DNA of 64,000 bases from Gracilaria gracilis (Eukaryota > Rhodophyta > Florideophyceae > Gracilariales > Gracilariaceae), in the NCBI GenBank assembly GCA_030374805.1, contig JARGSG010000051.1, positions 124,001 through 188,000 on the forward strand, given 5' to 3'. Shown here one piece after another: positions 33,201 through 43,473 of this stretch; within the stretch, counting starts at the first letter, position 1; each line of letters starts with the position of its first letter. Both the position numbers and the translations under genes were made by a program. The notes beneath the pieces are model-generated. The model worked only from the letters and a program-made list of their open reading frames with translations. It was not told where the DNA came from and searched no databases.

Positions 33201-35689
33201 GCCGGAAGCTCTATCTCACTCTGAGAAGGGACTTCTATTGGCCCGCGATGGCGGTGGATTGCTACGCTACCGTACGCTTCTGTACGGAGTGTGCAAGAAA
33301 CCGAGTGAAACTTCGGAAGAACAGCAAGTCGCTGAAGCTATTCCCTGCTAGGGCACCGCTCGAGTTTGTCGCAATTGACATCCTCGGGCCACTCCTCACA
33401 ACAAAACGAGGGAACAAGTTTCTACTTGTGATCACCGACCGCTTCTCGAAGCTTGTTCGGACTGTACCTCTCCGGAGGATAACCGCGTACACGGTGGCTA
33501 ACGCTTTCGTGACCCATTGGGCATTCGCGTATGGTCCTCCAGTGGAGTTGTTGGACGATAACGGCAAGCAGTTCGCGTCACGTTTCCTCCAGGATGTTTG
33601 CCGCATCCTGGACGTGAAGAACCTGTTCACCACTACCTACCATCCCCAGTGTAATGGGCAGGTTGAACGGTTCAACCGGACGATGCTCGCCGCTCTACGT
33701 TCCTACGTTGCTGACCACCCCAAGAATTGGGACTTGTACACCGATGCGGTGACGTTCGCGTACAATACGCAAGTTCACCGGACAACCGGGTTATCACCAT
33801 TTGAATTGGTATTGTCTCGTACTCCCCCGCCTGTGGCGTTGGAATCACAAGCTACGCTTGAAACTTTCCCATCTGTGGGTGATTACCGCCTAAGGTGGAA
33901 GGAGTGGCTCACAAAATTGGTACCCGCTACGCGGAAATCCATGGCACGAGCCCAAGCCGCGTACAAGCGGAATTTCGACGCCCGTTTACGGAGATCGAAC
34001 AGCACGCCAATTGCGGTAGGTAGCTACATCTTCGTACGTAAGGAGTACTACAACCCGGAACGGGAGAAACGTCACAAGCTCTCGCCAGTGGCGGACGGCC
34101 TCTTCAGGGTGATTTCAAGTACTATCGACACAGTCGGGGTGCAAATGGGCGACACGCAAGAGCGGTTATCCCGCGATCGCGTTGTACCGGCCCCTCCACC
34201 CTCAGCTGAGGTACTTTTGGACAGTACAACTCCCGTCACTACGGGTACAGCAACACCGGAGACACCGGGAACATCTGTGGCCGAACGACCATTCGTTTTA
34301 CTACACCCCACCCGGGGCCTCTCGGACATTCCGATGTTATCGGGAAATCAGGCTTCGCCGGTTCGCGCAGGCCATCAGGGCCGAACTTCTACAACCCCCT
34401 TGGCCCGTATTATTACCCGCCATGCGGGAGTTCCACCACTCCTTCCCGTCGCTCCGTCTAAGAAGGGGAAGGAGGCTGGCCGCTCCAATGGAGATTCTTC
34501 GCCGTCGCGACGGAGTTCGCACCGTGAAACACGGGTTAGGACTGCAGAGTCGTCGCCGCACTCTCGGAACGACAGCCGACCTGCTGCACCAAGCCCCTTA
34601 CAGGGTGTGACCGCTTCGTCAACTGTCGAGGAATCTTCTGCTGAGGTGGTTAAGCAAGTGCCGAAATCGCCGCAAGATGCGGAGCGTAACGCCGAAGTTA
34701 CACCAGCAACGCTGGGCGCAGAGGACACCACCCCTCTGGGGAGAGTTCAAAAAGAAGTGTCCGTGGCGCCCTCCACCCAGGAGGACGCTGCGGCATTGGA
34801 ACCCAACGTTGGGAACGGGATACCTCAAGATGAGGGAAGAACTCCCGTCGAGGGCACTTCGCGTAAGCGCGCACGCATTCCGAGCGTCTCCGTAGATCCC
34901 GGCGTCGTAGCCGGAGAACAACCGGTCGTTCCGGACAACATAACCGTCAAGGACGGCAAACCAATCTCGAAAGATTCGGAAATCTCCCAAGTACAGGGCG
35001 CACCACAAATTGGACGCACCCCAAACGGGAAGAGTGCTGTACACGACCCACAAGGGGCCAGCACAGCACGCACCGGACTACCGGAATCTGCTGTCCAACA
35101 CGGAGTGTCAAGTCCAAAGCGCACGGCGCAGCCGTTGGAGGAACCCCACATTAGGGAGGCGGTTCAACCTTGGGTTAACCCTAGCCAACCATTGTTGGAG
35201 TCACGTGCCCGCTCACGGGAAGACGCACCTTACGCGCCACTCCCCACGGAGCGTGGAACACCCCAGTCGGGACAAACGACGTCAGTGCTACCGCAGAAGC
35301 GGAACGACCCACGCAAGCTAGCGGTGAGAGCCGACTACCACGAAGGTGGAGACTCGATCCCTCGCAGGGTTAGCGCCGACACGGCTGCGATGCACCCCGA
35401 CACCCTCTTGAGGGATATCTTTCCCCATGAGGGTAATGTTCCATTAGAAGTGGCGAAGACACGGCATGGCCTGGAGGTGTACGCACAGGAGTACGTCATC
35501 AACCGAATTCTCGGACATTCCTACGATAGGAACGGTGATTTACAATACCGAGTCCGTTGGTACGGCTATGGCCCCGAAGGGGATACTGAAGAACCGATCG
35601 AACACCTCCCCCGTTCACGGGTTGTACAGTACCACCGTCGCGCTGGCACGGCTCTCCCAGGTACACTGGATAACGCCCAGGTTGGGTAA
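30284..35689 (+). pseudogene. pol: gypsy pol polyprotein with chromodomain, two in-frame stops
   Basis: A single frame of 1,801 codons with stops at 31586-31588 (TAG) and 32795-32797 (TGA). Domains in order: aspartic protease (LDTGAGPN, residues 78-85), reverse transcriptase (VDYRRLN; catalytic YLDD at about 572-575), RNase H (first acidic motif SVDTDSSDYQVG near 725), integrase with HHCC finger (HLTHY...CTEC) and a D,D,E core (IDILGPL, LLDDNGKQF, NGQVERFN), a roughly 400-residue low-complexity linker, and a C-terminal chromodomain (YVINRILGHSYDRNGDLQYR). The TGA replaces the arginine of the conserved ADALSRLP that ends RNase H. Without readthrough no complete polymerase can be made. Confidence 0.92.
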
Positions 35690-36963
35690 TAGGCACCGCC
35701 ATGGCGGGAAGAAGAAGTTCAGAAGAATTCTCATGCCGTTTAATACGGGAAGTGACGCTCACCTGGTGTGGCGTCACGCAGTCGTTTTTTTTGAGTTGGA
35801 GTCCGACTTTGTCGGGTTAATCGCCCCATTTACTCAGTTTTCGTACTGATGGGTTTTTTATCCAGCTTGCTGGTCTTATGGATCCGCATTAACGGTTTTT
35901 CCCCATCATCAGGGTGTATTCTTTTCGGTTACACCACAATACTTGTGTTTTTACTGTGCCTACACGGCCACATCGTCATCTTGGATGGATATTCTACTCG
36001 GATCAACCGGTTTCCTCTCCACGCTATCGGGTTGTGCACAACGCTTTGCGACCGCTGCAATGCGCGTACTGCATCCGTGGAACACGGGGATAAGCCGGTT
36101 TCTTTCCGTTCGTTACGGTCGAAGTTCCTTGATACCGGGTATGTCGCCTCTACAGTACACTAAGGCTGACATTTGCTAAAACCTTCTATCTCGGGAAATG
36201 CTTCTTCGTTTTCGAAACGGTCGCGTACCAGGCTATTCTGGAAACGTTTGAACTCAGTGGTGAAGACAGATTCCTAGTATCTCGGTTAGTTCCGAAGTTA
36301 CGGCATCGTTTCAGTTCGACATTCCAATCTTGGAATGCTTTTCGCCGAACTGAAACGGGTCGCGTTTTCCCACTTAGTGGTGTTCAATTCCTAGGATCCT
36401 GGTTTTGAATGAAAGCCCTGCTTCTCAGGAGTTGGCCGATGCATCTGGTTTGTCTCCAGCTGGGCTGGTTCAAAAGATACAGGACTTCCGAAATTCGGTA
36501 CAGTATGGGACCCCATTTGGGTGTCTTCTGGTGGACGAAACCGCTACAAGCGGGAGAACCTGGATTTCGTAACGAGCTAAACACCCTTGGAGGGCTACAG
36601 AACGCGGCCAAAACCACGCGTACGCGGTCTATCTCCCAGATATGGGTTGTGATACCTCAAGGAGGATGGACGCTGGCGGAGACTCGAGAGGTACTGCAGT
36701 CGAACATCTCCAACTGGAGCCGGCTCTCCCACTTGGTGGTACGCGTCCTGTACAGCAGGGAACATCCCTGAAAAGGGTAAAGAGTTGGCAAGAAGGAAGA
36801 GTTGGAGAAGAACGGTTGGTCTCGAGTTCTCGGGGGTGTTGCCACTGGTGTGGGATTGCGGTTCTCTGAGACAGAGTGGTTTCCCGGCGATCCGGACTCA
36901 GGCGTGCTTTTACGCACATCTTCCGGCGCCGTTTCTCCCATTGTTGGGTTCGTGCACTCGCCT
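35690..36963 (+). other. gypsy 3' non-coding tract
   Basis: About 1.27 kb between pol and the polypurine tract. It has no env-like gene; the longest frame (36,409-36,771, 120 codons) has no recognisable domain or clear membrane segment. Near 36,310-36,357 a hairpin pairs GTTTCAGTTCG with CGAACTGAAAC and encloses a smaller CATTCCAA/TTGGAATG stem. Confidence 0.6.
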
Positions 36964-36974
36964 AAGGAGGGGGA
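36964..36974 (+). other. polypurine tract
   Basis: AAGGAGGGGGA two bases before the 3' LTR, the expected priming site for plus-strand DNA synthesis. Confidence 0.8.
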
Positions 36975-36976
36975 CG

Positions 36977-37765
36977 TGTAGTGCAACGCCCTCGTGAGGG
37001 GATTCTGTGGGGACTTGTTCATAATTCCGGTGAACCGGGTAGCTACCTATATGAATAGGGTGGCGACCACTAGAGTGGGTAAGTCCGTGTGACACGTGGA
37101 GTGCAGGAGGTTGGCCACATACACGTGGAGGTTGTGCCAAACAGGGTGGGTAATTACCACTGCATGTGGGTCAATTTAGTTAGTTTATTTAATTCCCTTT
37201 GGGGAGAGCGCCACTACTTAGTGCGCCGGCGACCCTGCCGCCGCACCCAGTAAACCTCCCCCAACCAGGGTTTCGGCTCTAGACTTCACGCCTACGAGCG
37301 CCTCTATCTCCATCAGGAGGAAGGCTCCGTAGCATACGGTAGTCTAACCACCCTGCGTCCTCTAAAGGAACCCAGTTTGGGAGTATTCTACCAACCGCTG
37401 TCGCGTTTCGCCCTTGTATAAGGTGTCCCCCGGCTTTGCCGTTTTCCTTAGTCACTCTCGTGACTTCTCCGTCTTTTCCCCTTTCTTTTCGGGTTGTTCT
37501 CCGCGACCCGTGGCTTGTGCTGGCACTCGGCCACGCTTGCAACCTCTGTGGAAACACCGCCTCATCTGAGGATACACACACACCGTTTACACGGATCCAA
37601 CCTTCAGGTTTACCTTCCTACGCCTGGCGTGAAGGGTGGCCTCGGCCTTACAAACCGACTCTGTCGTGTCATCCCCTGGAAGGGTTCTGCTTGCTGTGCT
37701 ACCTCGTGTGAGGGAGATCCCGAACGTCTTCGTGGTTCTTTCCCCTTTTGGGGCATTGCACTACA
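36977..37765 (+). repeat. 3' LTR
   Basis: 789 bp, bounded by the perfect inverted repeat TGTAGTGCAA / TTGCACTACA. It matches the 5' LTR except for about nine substitutions, seven in the first 240 bases and two in the last 20. Confidence 0.95.
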
Positions 37766-39060
37766 AATTTCCTCCCTCATCCGTCCCAACTCTTTCTGCG
37801 TCTGCTTCAAACTCACCATCAATGTATAGTCGTCTTTCTCCATATTTCTCAACTGTCCCTTCAGTGAATTCACCCTCTGAACGAGTGCAGACCGTGGCAA
37901 TACGCTTAAGTTCTCCTCATTGCCTTCCCGTTCCCTTGTAGATCCCCATTCATCTCCTCGAATTCTACCTCCGCTTTCTCCACGACCGCCGTCACTTTCG
38001 TCTCCCATATCCCTCGAAAGTAAAATGGTGTTGGGCCTTACACGCATCCCTTGCGGCGTTAGTGGCGCCGCCTACACGACAATCACCTCCCGACGCCGTT
38101 CTGTTTGTACTTCATCCTCCCCTTCGAAATCTCTCTCAGCCCCTGCTGCTGTCCCTCCGAAAATTTCCTTGGTTGATCCGCCCCTTCTACGTCGTACCCT
38201 TTTCCCGTCCGCATCTTCTCATCGTTTGTCTCCCGCCTTCTCCACAACTTCATCACCCCCAATTTATGAACCACACTCTCTATTCTTCTCTCACTACCCT
38301 CCACTGCTTCACGTTCTGCCATTGGCCGCACACGCCTCACTCTTTCTTTCTCCCGGTTCGCATTCTCTTGCTCGAAACCAATGATTTCCTTCTCTGGAAC
38401 TCTATTTGGCGTCACAACAACCAAATTCTCCACTCCTCGCGTTCTAGCCGGGTGATCACACCTCACTCTCTTCCTTTCTACTTCTACCTCTCCGAGTACC
38501 ATAGCCTTAGGCACTTTATCACTGTTAGTTCTCTTTCTTCTTTGAAGACCCCCACTACCTGAAATGGTACTAATCCTTGCTACCTTTCTTCCCTCGACAC
38601 CCGTACGAAGCTTTATACCCCTTACTATCATACCCCCGCTATTGCTCTTCTTTAAAGCTTGCGCAGTCTTTGCGTTTTTTCTACGACCATTTTTCTCCCA
38701 ATTACTCCGTAGAACCTTCTTTGCCTTACTTTCCTGCGCTTTCATGCTTTTATTGGGACTAATTTTTTGATCTCGTGCGTTTGCAATAGGTATCGTCGCG
38801 ATAATGTTTACCGCTTGCTCCGTTAGCTCCGTTTGTTCCATTAGATCCGATGTTCCGCCCTCGACGCTCCTCGCGACACCGTCGCTTTTCGATCCACTCT
38901 TCCTCTCTTTGGCACATAAACCACTCTCGAGCGCACGCGTAGTACAAGCAGTGCAAACTTCGACACTTACTGTCTCGTTATGTCTTCGACTGTTTAGTAT
39001 GCGACCACTAACATCCTCTGCATTAACAACTTTTGTCTTACATTACGCTATATACAATCC
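37766..39060 (-). pseudogene. transposon ORF A, copy 2, N-terminal part
   Basis: The minus-strand equivalent of copy 1 12,746-14,085. The frame 38,841-38,083 (about 250 aa) carries LVVVTPNRVPEKE as in copy 1, then shifts; the coiled-coil start SLKGQLRNMEKDDYTLMVSLK (about 37,850) is readable up to the gypsy insertion. Near 38,840-38,890 this copy reads continuously through the region where copy 1 has the expanded 18-bp repeat, so it shows the older arrangement. Confidence 0.55.
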
Positions 39061-39325
39061 GAACGTTTCCCCGCGGTTGAAGCTGGGCTCACGACGTTCT
39101 AGCCGCTGACTGTGATCGAAGATTACTAGAAATGGAACTGCTCTGTTTTAGACGTGTTTTGGGCTAGCCGTGATTGAAGGTCACTGATCTAATGCACACC
39201 CCCAATCAAGTGGAGTGTAGAGGAAATCACCGAGTGCGGATTATATTCCCAGATCCCAAAACCGAAAAATTGGCACTGGAATCTTCATATCCAAACTAGA
39301 AAGTTTTTATTATGTTAAAAACGTA

Positions 39326-40852
39326 TTAAATGTAAGTGTGAAGTACCAAGGGTATGCTTATTGCGCATTGGACTGTTTTTGATTGTGGACGTCAAGGAAA
39401 TTGATAACAACGAAAGCCTACAAGAGTTTTCCTGTAATTGACGCTCTCTTATCTCCAATATAATAGAGATAAAAGCTTTTTGTTTCAAAAGGGTTAAGCA
39501 ACAGACTCGTGTCTGTTTTGGTCAAATTTTTTAGACTAAATTTGAATGTGCTTTTTGTCAAATCTGTCTGGGGAATCTTGGAAAGAGGGAAACATGATTT
39601 GAGTGCACCGATCGCATTGCGGGCGTTGGTAACTTTGTATTTGGGGTCAGTCCAACAACGACGCGTTTTGCGCTGAATATACTTTAAGTAACACAACACA
39701 CCCGTACACGTCGACAGGTCAGGCTCTCTCTCCGGCACGCTCGCTATCTACTACGATTCCAGCTTATCCGCATAATCTGAAGTCTACACCAGATAAAACT
39801 ACCGCCGTGATTAGCTTTTGAAGCTTATACAACAGTTTAGTGAATAGTGTAGTGTTTAATATAAAGGTTCTTTTTGTGAATGCTACAAATTTGTGCTGGG
39901 CAAAAGTTTTGTATCATTCCTATATTTATGATGACCACTGTAGTTTCACAATTTAGAAACTGAATCCGATAGGAATAAAGAATTAGATGATTACAAAATG
40001 GGTTTTTTGATAACAAAAAGGGGTCTAATTCAAAAGAAATTGTGAGATTGGCAAATTCTGGAAAGCGTTATTTTGTAAAACTTGCAGCAAATTGCGGTCG
40101 AGCAGCAAGCCGGCAACTGGACGTGGACGGCGAGAGTTATGAACGCATAGCTGGGATACGGTATGGTAGGGGTTGGAATTATAATGGGCGGTGGGAGAAG
40201 TTTCAGTCGTTTTCGGAGTTACCGACAACTGTGAACGGTGGGTGCTTTTGAAGTGCAATTAGACAGCCACACTATTAGGCAGAGTTCTTCTGATTACCCT
40301 GGTCCACACTAGTAAACTAATTACACGGAGCGCAGCAATTCATGTATGGTGTTTTAGAATGAAGCATTCAGTCCACAGTGGTTGCAGTGATCCCCTGTAG
40401 TGGTTAAAAGTGCTGTGAAAAACAGATTTCCCGCACCCCGCTCTGTTTCTTGGTGAACTGTTCTTCGCGGCAGAATGATAAATAAAGCATGACATCCAAC
40501 TTACAGAGGTGCGCGGAGTAGCAAGGGTAGCTACCAGGGGTACGAAGGTATACATAATATGTACCAACGGTACGGCCGTTACGATACCTATCACTGACAT
40601 CAAACTGAATTCAAGGCGGCGGCGGGCGAGCAGTTTGGCGGCCGCCAGCAGCGCGCGGCGCCAGTGGCGCGCCACACGCGTGGGTGGCGCGTGCCGGCGC
40701 ACGAAACAACAACTCGCAACGGCGCGCAACTGATCTACGCACCGCCGCGCCCTTACAGCGTAGCGCGCCACAAACAGCACGCGCGCGCCGCAGCCGCTTT
40801 TGCTCCACGCACCCGCCCGCCACTGCCGCCATCCCCCTCCCGCCGCCGACGT

Positions 40853-40893
<41 letters not shown>

Positions 40894-41051
40894 TCCAGCG
40901 CCGCCGTCGCCTTCGCCGTCGCCGTCACCGTCGCCGCCACCGCCTCAAGCACCGCCACAGTCGCCTTCGACCTCGCCGTCATCGTCGCCTCACCAGTCCC
41001 CTGCTCTCCCCCTTTCCGCCTCCCGTTCCCGCCCCCGTTCACGCCGCCGCC
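39326..41051. other. boundary between transposon nest and gene-rich DNA; PLC upstream region
   Basis: AT-richer DNA from 39,330 to 40,500 with no convincing gene, then a sharp rise in GC from about 40,600. The last 250 bases are C-rich with a (CCG)n run at about 40,850-40,885 and lead directly to the phospholipase start codon, so they are probably promoter and 5' leader. Confidence 0.5.
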
Positions 41052-43319
41052 ATGTCCGACGTGCACGCGCTCGTGGCGTCGCTGCCCACTGACGTTGAGA
41101 AGCTCACCGGCTCGCGCCACTGGTTGCGTCGCATGGCCAAGAAGCGCCGCTGGAAGCGCAAGCAGCTCACGCTCACAGCCGACGCCGTGCTGCTCTACCG
41201 CGACCCCGCCGCCACCCATGTCAAGTCCTTCGTGCTGCTGCCCGCCTCCGCCAGGCCCGCCTCCGCGCAGGAGCACATCGACAACCGCCGCTCGCATGTG
41301 TTCGTCCTCACTGCCGTGCCGCTTTCGCAGGTGTCCAGTCTCAACGCCGATCGCCACATCTTCTACTTTGCCATTGGAGACGCGCAGCATGCCGCTGACT
41401 GGATCTCCGTCGCCGACAGCGTTGCCGCGCAGCGTGTGCGTCTCACGCACGCGCCTCTCACGCCGCTCAACGCGCCGCTGCTGGCTGCGTGGGGACATGT
41501 TCCTCGTCTGCCTCTGTCGCACATTCCGCAGGTTTCAAAGGCGCTCTGCCTCAAGCTCACCGTAGAGCAGTTCCAGAACACTGCTCGCCGAGCGGGTTAC
41601 CCTCTCACCGGCCATTCTGTTTCTTTCGCTGACTTCTCCAAAGTCGTTTTTAACTTAGCTAACACCCAGGTCATCACTTCCATCTTCCAAACCATCTCGA
41701 CCGACGGCAAACCTGTGGGGCCAGACCAGCTAGCGTCATTGTTACAGTGCACGCCATCTCAAGCTCTCGAGCTGCTGCAGCAGCACGCCGCAACCAAATG
41801 TTCGCCGCAGCTGTTGGTCGCCATGCTACATCATCCAATCAACTCCATTGTTGACCCAAATTTGGTCGAGGAACCGCACGACATGACTCGCCCTCTTAAC
41901 GAGTACCTCATTTCATCCTCTCACAACACCTATCTCGAATCGGATCAGCTTCGGGGTGATAGCACAGCTTACATGTATCGTATAGTGCTGGAAAGAGGCT
42001 GTCGGTGCGTCGAAATCGATATGTGGGATGGTGATGATGACAATCCGGTCGTCACTCATGGCCATACTATGACATCGGAGGTGTCACTCGAAAAGGTTCT
42101 CAACATCATCCGGGAACATGCCTTCTCACACGACACGGACTTTCCTCTCATTCTCAGCTTGGAGAACCATCTTAGCCATCGGCAACAAATCAAGGCTGCG
42201 TCGCTCATATGTGAGATACTGGGAGATTACCTCTACAGACCTGAATGTGCCGGAATGCATGTCGATGTACTTCCGAGTCCCGAGAAGCTTAAAAGGCGCG
42301 TGTTATTGAAGGCTAAGACTGGTCATTCCATATACATTCAATCAAGACCATCAGAGCTTTCCAACATGGAGGACGACGACTCAGATGGCCCTGAAGAATC
42401 TCCTAGAGCGGTCAAGTCGAGGGACGAAGAACCTTCTTCGTCATCATCAGGTTCTGAGAAAGCGTCCAAGCCCCGACCTACGAGCAAGATAGCCGAAGAA
42501 ATGTCACAATTGGTCTATCTTGCGGGTGGCAATCGTAAGATATTAATGGGGATGTGGAGCAACGGCGTGTCTGGTACAGATGAATTCATTGCGTCCTCAT
42601 GTGTGTCCATCAACGAAAAGAAGATCGCTGAAGTGTGGGAGAGTGGGACTCAAACCGTCAACGCCATCCGCGAGTATAACTCTCATGGGCTGACAAGAGT
42701 GTATCCGAAAGGCACGAGGGTGGATTCGTCCAATTACACGCCCACGCTTGCGCACCATATGGGCTGTCAACTCGTTGCTCTCAATTGGCAAAAGCACGAC
42801 AACGGGATGGCTGTTAATGAAGCTCGCTTTCTGGCCAACAATGGATGCGGATACATTCTTTCCGAAACGGTGCGTCAACCCCCCGATACTCAGAAGCAGA
42901 CTCTACACTTGCAGCTTCTTTCAGCATTCATGCTTCCGAAGCCAAAGTCATCAAATAATCGAGACACAATTGATCCTTACTGTGTGATCAAACTGTACGA
43001 CGAAGACTTTGCTGATGAGGATGAATATTGTGCGAAAAGGTTTGACTCACAAGCAAAGCGCTCCAATGGATTCTCGCCGATATGGAAGGAAACCGCATTA
43101 CTGGAAGTCAAGAATCGCGCTCTTGCTGTCATTGTACTCAAAGTGTATGACCATGATCGCACCTCTGATGACGATTTAGTAGGATACTGCGCAGTACCGA
43201 CATCGCTTCTACGTGAAGGCTACAGATGCTTCCCGTTGACGTCCAAGGAAGGTGAGCCGATCACCTTACCTAGTACAGGTGTGCGCCCCTCAGTGCTTTG
43301 CAATGTCAAATGGACTTGA
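41052..43319 (+). CDS. phosphoinositide-specific phospholipase C, delta type
   Basis: A 755-residue intronless frame. It hydrolyses PIP2 to inositol trisphosphate and diacylglycerol at membranes. Domain order matches delta-type enzymes: PH-like domain (about 20-130, KRRWKRKQLTLTADAVLLY), a helical EF-hand-like region (160-265), X box (about 280-430) with catalytic residues seen as His291-Asn292 (SSHNTY), Glu321 and Asp323 (EIDMWDG), His336 (THGHT) and Glu371 (LSLENH), an acidic serine-rich X/Y linker (about 440-480), Y box (RVYPKGTRVDSSNYTP, GCQLVALNWQ), and a C-terminal C2 domain (DPYCVIKLYD). The ATG at 41052 is preferred over an in-frame upstream one (40800) because it sits in a good context and the upstream part is poly-Arg/Pro. 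It converges with the aminopeptidase gene 154 bases away. Confidence 0.95.
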   Translation: MSDVHALVASLPTDVEKLTGSRHWLRRMAKKRRWKRKQLTLTADAVLLYRDPAATHVKSFVLLPASARPASAQEHIDNRRSHVFVLTAVPLSQVSSLNADRHIFYFAIGDAQHAADWISVADSVAAQRVRLTHAPLTPLNAPLLAAWGHVPRLPLSHIPQVSKALCLKLTVEQFQNTARRAGYPLTGHSVSFADFSKVVFNLANTQVITSIFQTISTDGKPVGPDQLASLLQCTPSQALELLQQHAATKCSPQLLVAMLHHPINSIVDPNLVEEPHDMTRPLNEYLISSSHNTYLESDQLRGDSTAYMYRIVLERGCRCVEIDMWDGDDDNPVVTHGHTMTSEVSLEKVLNIIREHAFSHDTDFPLILSLENHLSHRQQIKAASLICEILGDYLYRPECAGMHVDVLPSPEKLKRRVLLKAKTGHSIYIQSRPSELSNMEDDDSDGPEESPRAVKSRDEEPSSSSSGSEKASKPRPTSKIAEEMSQLVYLAGGNRKILMGMWSNGVSGTDEFIASSCVSINEKKIAEVWESGTQTVNAIREYNSHGLTRVYPKGTRVDSSNYTPTLAHHMGCQLVALNWQKHDNGMAVNEARFLANNGCGYILSETVRQPPDTQKQTLHLQLLSAFMLPKPKSSNNRDTIDPYCVIKLYDEDFADEDEYCAKRFDSQAKRSNGFSPIWKETALLEVKNRALAVIVLKVYDHDRTSDDDLVGYCAVPTSLLREGYRCFPLTSKEGEPITLPSTGVRPSVLCNVKWT

Positions 43320-43473
43320 TCCCCCTTTGTAGACAGTTCCGCCTAACTTCATCCAAGCAACTTTCTTTTACACTAGAGACTGATACCAAAATTGTTTTCT
43401 CAAATCCACTGAGATGCAGTAAACACCCATCTTCAAGAAAAACAGGGACTACCGACAGGCCTTGCTTACCAGT

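Larger units (their letters stand above)
27176..37765 (+). mobile_element. Ty3/gypsy (chromovirus-like) LTR retrotransposon, complete structure
   Basis: A 10,590-bp element with identical-length LTRs (789 bp), flanked by a perfect 5-bp target duplication AATTT (27,171-27,175 and 37,766-37,770). Order is LTR, primer-binding site, gag with zinc knuckle, protease, reverse transcriptase, RNase H, integrase, chromodomain, a 1.3-kb non-coding tract, polypurine tract, LTR. RNase H before integrase is the Ty3/gypsy order. I count about nine differences between the LTRs, near 1%, so insertion was recent. Two in-frame stops and one gag frameshift disable it. Confidence 0.95.
21560..39325. mobile_element. 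Plavaka-like DNA transposon, copy 2, split by a gypsy element
   Basis: Inverted relative to copy 1 and homologous over nearly its whole length, with transposase now on the plus strand and ORF A on the minus strand. It differs by a 381-bp tandem duplication at 21,873-22,634 and by a Ty3/gypsy insertion at 27,176-37,765 in ORF A. The two target-site copies AATTT flank the insertion, and joining the flanks restores continuity with copy 1 at about 14,085. Identity in the transposase region is very high by eye; ORF A is clearly more diverged beyond the gypsy insertion. Confidence 0.7.

Noticed and set aside
36409..36771. env-like gene of the gypsy element
   Set aside because: 120 codons with no signal peptide, no clear membrane span and no glycosylation pattern.
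39418..39738. 106-codon minus-strand frame resembling the C-terminal part of a non-LTR reverse transcriptase
   Set aside because: Only loose similarity (a basic RKTRR segment and an AIGALKS phrase), with no catalytic motif; too weak to call.
40800..41051. In-frame upstream extension of the phospholipase C gene
   Set aside because: It encodes poly-Arg/His/Pro from a CCG-repeat tract; the ATG at 41052 begins the recognisable protein.
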